NCBI GenBank assembly: GCA_947359465.1
Contig: OX375873.1
Location: forward strand, 59,181,573 to 59,245,572
Reading direction: 5' to 3'
From: Metellina segmentata
Lineage: Eukaryota > Arthropoda > Arachnida > Araneae > Tetragnathidae
Length of the DNA: 64,000 nt
Position numbers and translations under genes: made by a program. Below, in pieces: positions 59,654 through 64,000 of this stretch. The notes beneath the pieces were generated by a model that ran no database searches, had not been told where the DNA came from, and saw only the letters and a program-made list of their open reading frames with translations. Each line of letters begins with the position of its first letter. Within the stretch, counting starts at the first letter, position 1.

Positions 59654-61959
59654 TTAATTTTTATTCTAAACGAACATGCTTGAATTCGAACATCGTTCTA
59701 TACTTTCGAAAATATTTGGTCGAAAACAAACATAGGGCATATATTCGCCTAACAAATATTCAAATATTTCAGCTGCAACTCTAAATAAGTTATTTAAATT
59801 TCCAAAGAAAATTATTTTACTGTTTTCTGTTCGCAGAATTATTTTCAGTTGGATTGCATTGTATTGCGTAAAACCTAAATGGCTGTGCAGTAACTTATAA
59901 GAGGGCAAATAATTCGCAGTGGGTATTTTCTCTACTACTGACTACACGATTAACATTTTATAAGCTTCATCGCTATAATCTTAACTTCCACAGCAAGCGA
60001 ATGATCGAAAACAGTATTTTTTTACCAAAGAAACCAAGGAAATACCAATCACCTTACGTAAATATTAAAGTAAAGTAAACACAACTCATACGCCCATTCC
60101 TTCGAACACTCTACAAATATGTACATAGACTGCACCGCACGAAAATTGAATGGTAAGGTAAAGAAATTTTCTTTTAGAATATTTACGTACTATGGTGGGA
60201 GTTGTCGCCACTCTGCACAGATGACGGTGGTTGTGTTGGTCACCTTCAATCATGTTGGTTAACCATGATATTGAAATATAATCACTTTCCAAATGATTAT
60301 TTACTGTTTTCCGATTTAATAAATGTATCGATATACTTTCAGCAACTGTGTACTATAGCACCAAAATGTCTTCGGTCAGTGAATTGTCGCTATTGACTCG
60401 TCGAATCATTACACGAAAGTAGTGTTTAATAATAACAATAGCTAATTCTTAATCAATTACAACATTAATGTGAACTCCACACATTATGTTTTAGATGTAT
60501 CTACCTTAATTTTTTTGGAGCATGTTATACTGTATACTACATATCTATATAATGATTTGAATTTAAATCAACTTCATATTGCTTTTTGAAAACGAGCTTT
60601 AAAACATGTCTTGATACCACATGTAGAAGTCATGCTCATAGAGATGAGTATAAAGTTTGTTTAGTAGACATTGAAACAAGTATATTGCTTTACGCGAACC
60701 AAAACTGTCCGTATAGCGGAAACCAAGTTAAACATTTAATGTGAACCAATGTACATTGAAACATTCCATCTATATATTTATATATAATGTTTCTCTGTAG
60801 CGTGATCAAATAATGAAATTTGTATTGCTTAGAAAACTAAAACTACATTAATCTAAGAATATTGAAGCAACGTATACACATTGAAATAACGCAATGCATG
60901 AAATACTTTAAGACATGCACAGTAACAGTAAATTTTTCGAATGTATGAATTTCAAAAGCAAAGTACACCTAAGACAAATATCAATTGCCTATTTCCTGGA
61001 GTTTAATGCGTTCTCTTTTGGAGTTCTAGCTATCTATAGCTTTCAACCATTTCACTAAGCCTAGATGAACTCTTACACACCGCAGGGAATCTGAAATATC
61101 TCTCGTTTCCGTCTCCCAAACAAAACAATGGAAATATTCTCTTCTGTTACACTTAAGCTTAAGAAGACATTCATTCTGTTTTCCTCATCCTCAGTTTCTA
61201 ATATATGCTTCAGGAACATGTAACTATTTCGCCCTACAAACTTTCACTACATTACTTGGAAGTTGGATAGGTGCCATGCATGACTGGATCTTTTGATAAA
61301 GAGACAATGCACATGTTTAAGCTCCCTATACAAGGAACCAAGTCATTTATCAAGTCAAGTTAGGCCAAGGTCTATACGGATTTGTTGGTGAGGGCAGATT
61401 CACCAATTTTCACACGTGAGTATGAATAAAAAAAATCTAAACTGATAAATATATTCAAATTACTAAAAATCTATTAGAAATAGTTTACAGGTATAAATTT
61501 TTGATACCATTGATTTACTACATATTCATCAAACATATCAAGTATTTTACTGGAAAAACATACACATAAACATACACAACATACTACATAAACACAACGA
61601 TTTAAACAATTGACTGTTCATTTTTAAGAGTCATTCATGGTCGTTTCTTATTTTACCAACCATATTAATTAAGTTAAAGAACAGAAAATTTCAAAAACGA
61701 TGGTACTTGGAATATAGAAATATTCCTTAAAAAGTCAGAGTGATGACTCTTTTAAAACATGATGATGTAAAAAATTATTTTATTTCTGTTTTGTTGGAAA
61801 ATACTCAAGAGGAAATGCATTTTTGAGTTTGATTAGAATTACCTTGATTAATGAATCTTGAAACGTTTTATTAACACGTCTAACTAGAATAACCAGTAGA
61901 TGATGCGATGTAGGAAAGTGTATGTGTGAGTTTATGAACATTCATACTCAGAGTTGTGC

Positions 61960-61962
<3 letters not shown>
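59651..61962. other. Unclassified AT-rich DNA
   Basis: Nothing recognised. Minus-strand frames at 59666-59908 and 60086-60292 have no family features. Confidence 0.5.

Positions 61963-62013
<51 letters not shown>
61963..62013. repeat. (TA)n microsatellite
   Basis: A roughly 50-base TA run, followed by an AT-rich stretch with ATTATTAAATAATT. Confidence 0.95.
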
Positions 62014-62017
<4 letters not shown>

Positions 62018-62429
62018 TTAATTATTAAATAATTAAAAAAAACATGTGCAATAAATATTTTTTAAGTTGGAGCACGGGAACTTTCAGAACACCCTGTAGT
62101 TGGGAAAGTATATCTACTTTACTTTATTAGTATATTACAACGAGGTTTATTATGGATGTAACAGCGAATATATTTTCTCAGTTAGTTGCAGAAACAAATC
62201 TGATATTCGTCAATCACAGTAGCATATTTTACAGATGAAAGATGTTGAATCAAGGATAGGATAGACGTTGTATGAATAATTGATTTTATGCGTGATTATA
62301 TATATATATATGTAATATAAAAATAATTTTATATTAATAATCTCTGAATTCTTAATGTTTCTGTAAAGCAAGGTTTATGCTATTTTCAAAGATGATGTAA
62401 TATTTCTAAAGTTCTAGTAATGCTTAATC

Positions 62430-62850
62430 CTTTCTGTCCCCTTTAAACAGGTCGAATTCCCTGTCAGACTTTGAACGTCCTCTGTCTAGAAGCATTGAGC
62501 CAATAAGAGTCATTTGTCACACCCTAATACGTGACGTAATATGCCGTTATAGGGAAAAACCCTTTTATCATCTCTTCTGTAAATCCCCATTTAAATATCG
62601 TTGCACGCCTGTAATCCCTCTCTTTCTGATCAGTACCATTCAATAACGATGTAACATGACCTAGTTCCCTTCCTGCTGGGGAAACTGCCACGATGATGTT
62701 TCAATAAAGACCTTTTGTTTAACTTCGCCTGCTTTCTGAGCCCCAATTTACATCTGCTATCCAACTGTGTCCGGATGTTATTATAAGCCGACAGGATGGT
62801 AAAAGGGGCTAGGTCTAAACAAGTGCAAAAAATTTTTTTGGGACGCAGGC
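62430..62850 (+). mobile_element. Possible solo LTR or LTR fragment
   Basis: A less AT-rich block contains CCAATAAGAGTC, an ACGTGACGT-like site, then TCAATAAAGACCTTTTG (a poly-A signal) near 62700 and a T-rich stretch. Such spacing is common in retrotransposon LTRs, but no second copy lies in the window and no TG/CA boundaries could be fixed. Confidence 0.3.
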
Positions 62851-62950
62851 GAAAGCTGTAAAAAATGCCGAACTTCCTGGATGGACAAAGGATTTCCTCC
62901 GCCGCTGTTGCCCGCCAAGTGTCGGAGTCAGCATTTTTCGCGCCACATCT

Positions 62951-63154
62951 ATGATAGAACCGCAACGGTACTTGTTGTGTCTAGATGTTCCGTTCGCAAC
63001 AAACTCTTTTCAAGTCAATCAACAAAAGCGTGGGACGATTCCTGTTGAGCAAAGTGTTAGTAACGTTAAAGAGAAAAATGAAGTAACTAATAAAAGTGTT
63101 AGAAACGTTAAAGAGAAAAATGAAGTAACTAATAAAAGTGTTAGTAACGTATAA
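62951..63154 (+). CDS. Short open frame with 14-residue tandem repeats
   Basis: A 67-codon frame beginning MIEPQRYLLCLDVPF and ending in repeats of SVSNVKEKNEVTNK. The repeat unit is 42 bp, so it keeps the frame, and the units are charged and hydrophilic. Just upstream another frame (about 62860-62950, MPNFLDGQRISSAAVARQVSE) ends at TGA inside the start of this one, so they may be pieces of one protein separated by a frameshift, following the LTR-like block at 62430-62850. I do not recognise the protein. It may be retroelement gag or chance. Confidence 0.3.
   Translation: MIEPQRYLLCLDVPFATNSFQVNQQKRGTIPVEQSVSNVKEKNEVTNKSVRNVKEKNEVTNKSVSNV
63053..63153 (+). repeat. 42-bp tandem repeat, 2.4 units
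   Basis: The unit AGTGTTAGTAACGTTAAAGA continuing GAAAAATGAAGTAACTAATAAA starts at 63053, 63095 and 63137 (partial). The two full units differ by one base that I can see. The period is a multiple of three. Confidence 0.95.
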
Positions 63155-63161
63155 TCACGCA

Positions 63162-63168
<7 letters not shown>

Positions 63169-63193
<25 letters not shown>
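63169..63193. repeat. Short (TA)n tract
   Basis: A 25-base TA run a few bases after the 42-bp repeats. Confidence 0.95.
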
Positions 63194-63249
63194 GTAACTT
63201 AACAATAATAGAATAAATAACTTCCGCAACTGTCTTAATAAACTTGTCG

Positions 63250-63405
63250 CAATAAACTTCCACACCAACCCAACATGAGAACTTTCGGCCACGACAGATT
63301 TAAGGTGCACCAGCCGCCTCTACACCATACGCTTACAAACATCCACGCACTGACCCGGATCTAGTTGCTGACACTTTAACAACTATACCGGTTGGTCGGA
63401 ATGCT
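63250..63405 (-). repeat. SINE family A, partial copy
   Basis: It shares ACTTCCACACCAACCC, CGGCCACGACAGATTTAAGG and CTCTACACCATACGCTTA with the copy at 8720-8958. The tRNA-like head is present but its B box is degenerate, and the 3' part is missing. Confidence 0.65.
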
Positions 63406-64000
63406 TTGACGTAATAGTCACACTTGTTTTAATTCAAAGTAAATTTTACAGAAAGCTAATACTAAAAGCGTACAAACAAACATATTGTTCATTAATTCAT
63501 GCAATAAAAGGTTATTGAATTTATTAACAAAATATTAGTATTTTTAATAAGCCTCTGAAATATTTTTGACACCTCGAAATAAAAATATACTTTGATTTTA
63601 AACTCTACTGACACTCAAATAGAAAATGGGTGTTTTCTTATAGCACAGAAGCATTTAATGCAAAAATACCTGTAGAATATTTTTGATCATTACCTTTAGA
63701 AATATCGTGTGTTCCATATTGCGTATAGTTTCGTATTACGTGCACTTACCCTATTTATGTTCGTCAAAGAACTTATTTTTGATGTTTACCTGTTTGATAC
63801 ATAATTAATATTAACTTTATCAACGGGAATATGAAAAATAAGCATACTAAAATATTCATGAATTCGACTAATGCTTAATGTTTTGCCTCTAAAGTCGAAA
63901 ATGGTTTACACTTGACATTTCCTAAGAAGCTATACCATCAAACATAAAAACCTCTAAGCGGATATTTTAACCGGAAGAAAATATTTGGAAATTTTATGAG
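63406..64000. other. Unclassified AT-rich DNA
   Basis: Nothing recognised. Confidence 0.5.

Noticed and set aside
60770..60800. TCTATATATTTATATATAATG as a Helitron 5' end
   Set aside because: The next bases do not match either Helitron family, and no 3' hairpin with CTAG follows.

Overview
The window looks like a gene-poor, strongly AT-rich stretch of an animal nuclear genome, most likely an arthropod. The transposon families suggest this: a DUF4817-type DD41D mariner-like element, a Tc1 element of a kind common in spiders and insects, piggyBac-like TTAA elements, hAT, pogo, Helitrons and tRNA-derived SINEs. I cannot choose between a spider and an insect with a large genome. I found no convincing host gene, no free-standing tRNA or rRNA gene, no operon-like layout and no CRISPR array. 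What can be read is a layered deposit of mobile elements of different ages.

Layout. 0.8-1.0 kb: a 260-bp near-perfect palindrome with a (TA)n core. 1.9-4.4 kb: degenerate repeat blocks split by a piggyBac-like element. 5.1-8.7 kb: a second piggyBac-like element with a Helitron (A1) inside it. 8.7-21.2 kb: scattered SINEs, a 9.5/10 kb direct repeat, one copy of dispersed repeat X, an inverted relative of the first piggyBac-like element carrying an in-frame 138-bp duplication, and a possible small TTAA element. 21.5-24.5 kb: the RNase H end of a LINE next to a broken piggyBac. 25.5-28.5 kb: fragments of two hAT families. 30.8-36.9 kb: a second Helitron A copy (A2, inverted), interrupted by a pogo-like transposon (32.2-34.4 kb) and by a different Helitron B (34.8-36.5 kb). 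37-39.3 kb: more Helitron B debris. 39.9-41.3 kb: a complete mariner-like transposon with a 358-codon open transposase, the only clearly intact gene. 42-46.5 kb: a possible retroelement gag remnant with a repeated promoter-like block, a decayed Helitron 3' end, a full-length tRNA-SINE and another TTAA element. 49.6-53.1 kb: an LTR retrotransposon reduced to gag and protease traces. 54.9-56.3 kb: a Tc1 element broken by a stop and by a deletion at its first catalytic aspartate. 56.6-58.2 kb: second copy of repeat X. 58.2-64 kb: mostly plain AT-rich DNA with (TA)n tracts, an LTR-like block, a short repeat-bearing ORF and a SINE.

The elements do not work together as a pathway, but they interrupt one another and so give a relative timeline. 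Helitron A1 entered after piggyBac B. Pogo and Helitron B entered after Helitron A2. The piggyBac at 23-24.5 kb probably entered a LINE fragment. Because Helitron A1 keeps the uninterrupted sequence, it serves as an empty site for the insertions in A2 and allows base-level reading of where Helitron B inserted. I see no new host system here. The strongest leads are this Helitron nest, the pogo element with eight copies of its terminal core, the intact DD41D element, and the repeated subterminal motifs of the TTAA elements.
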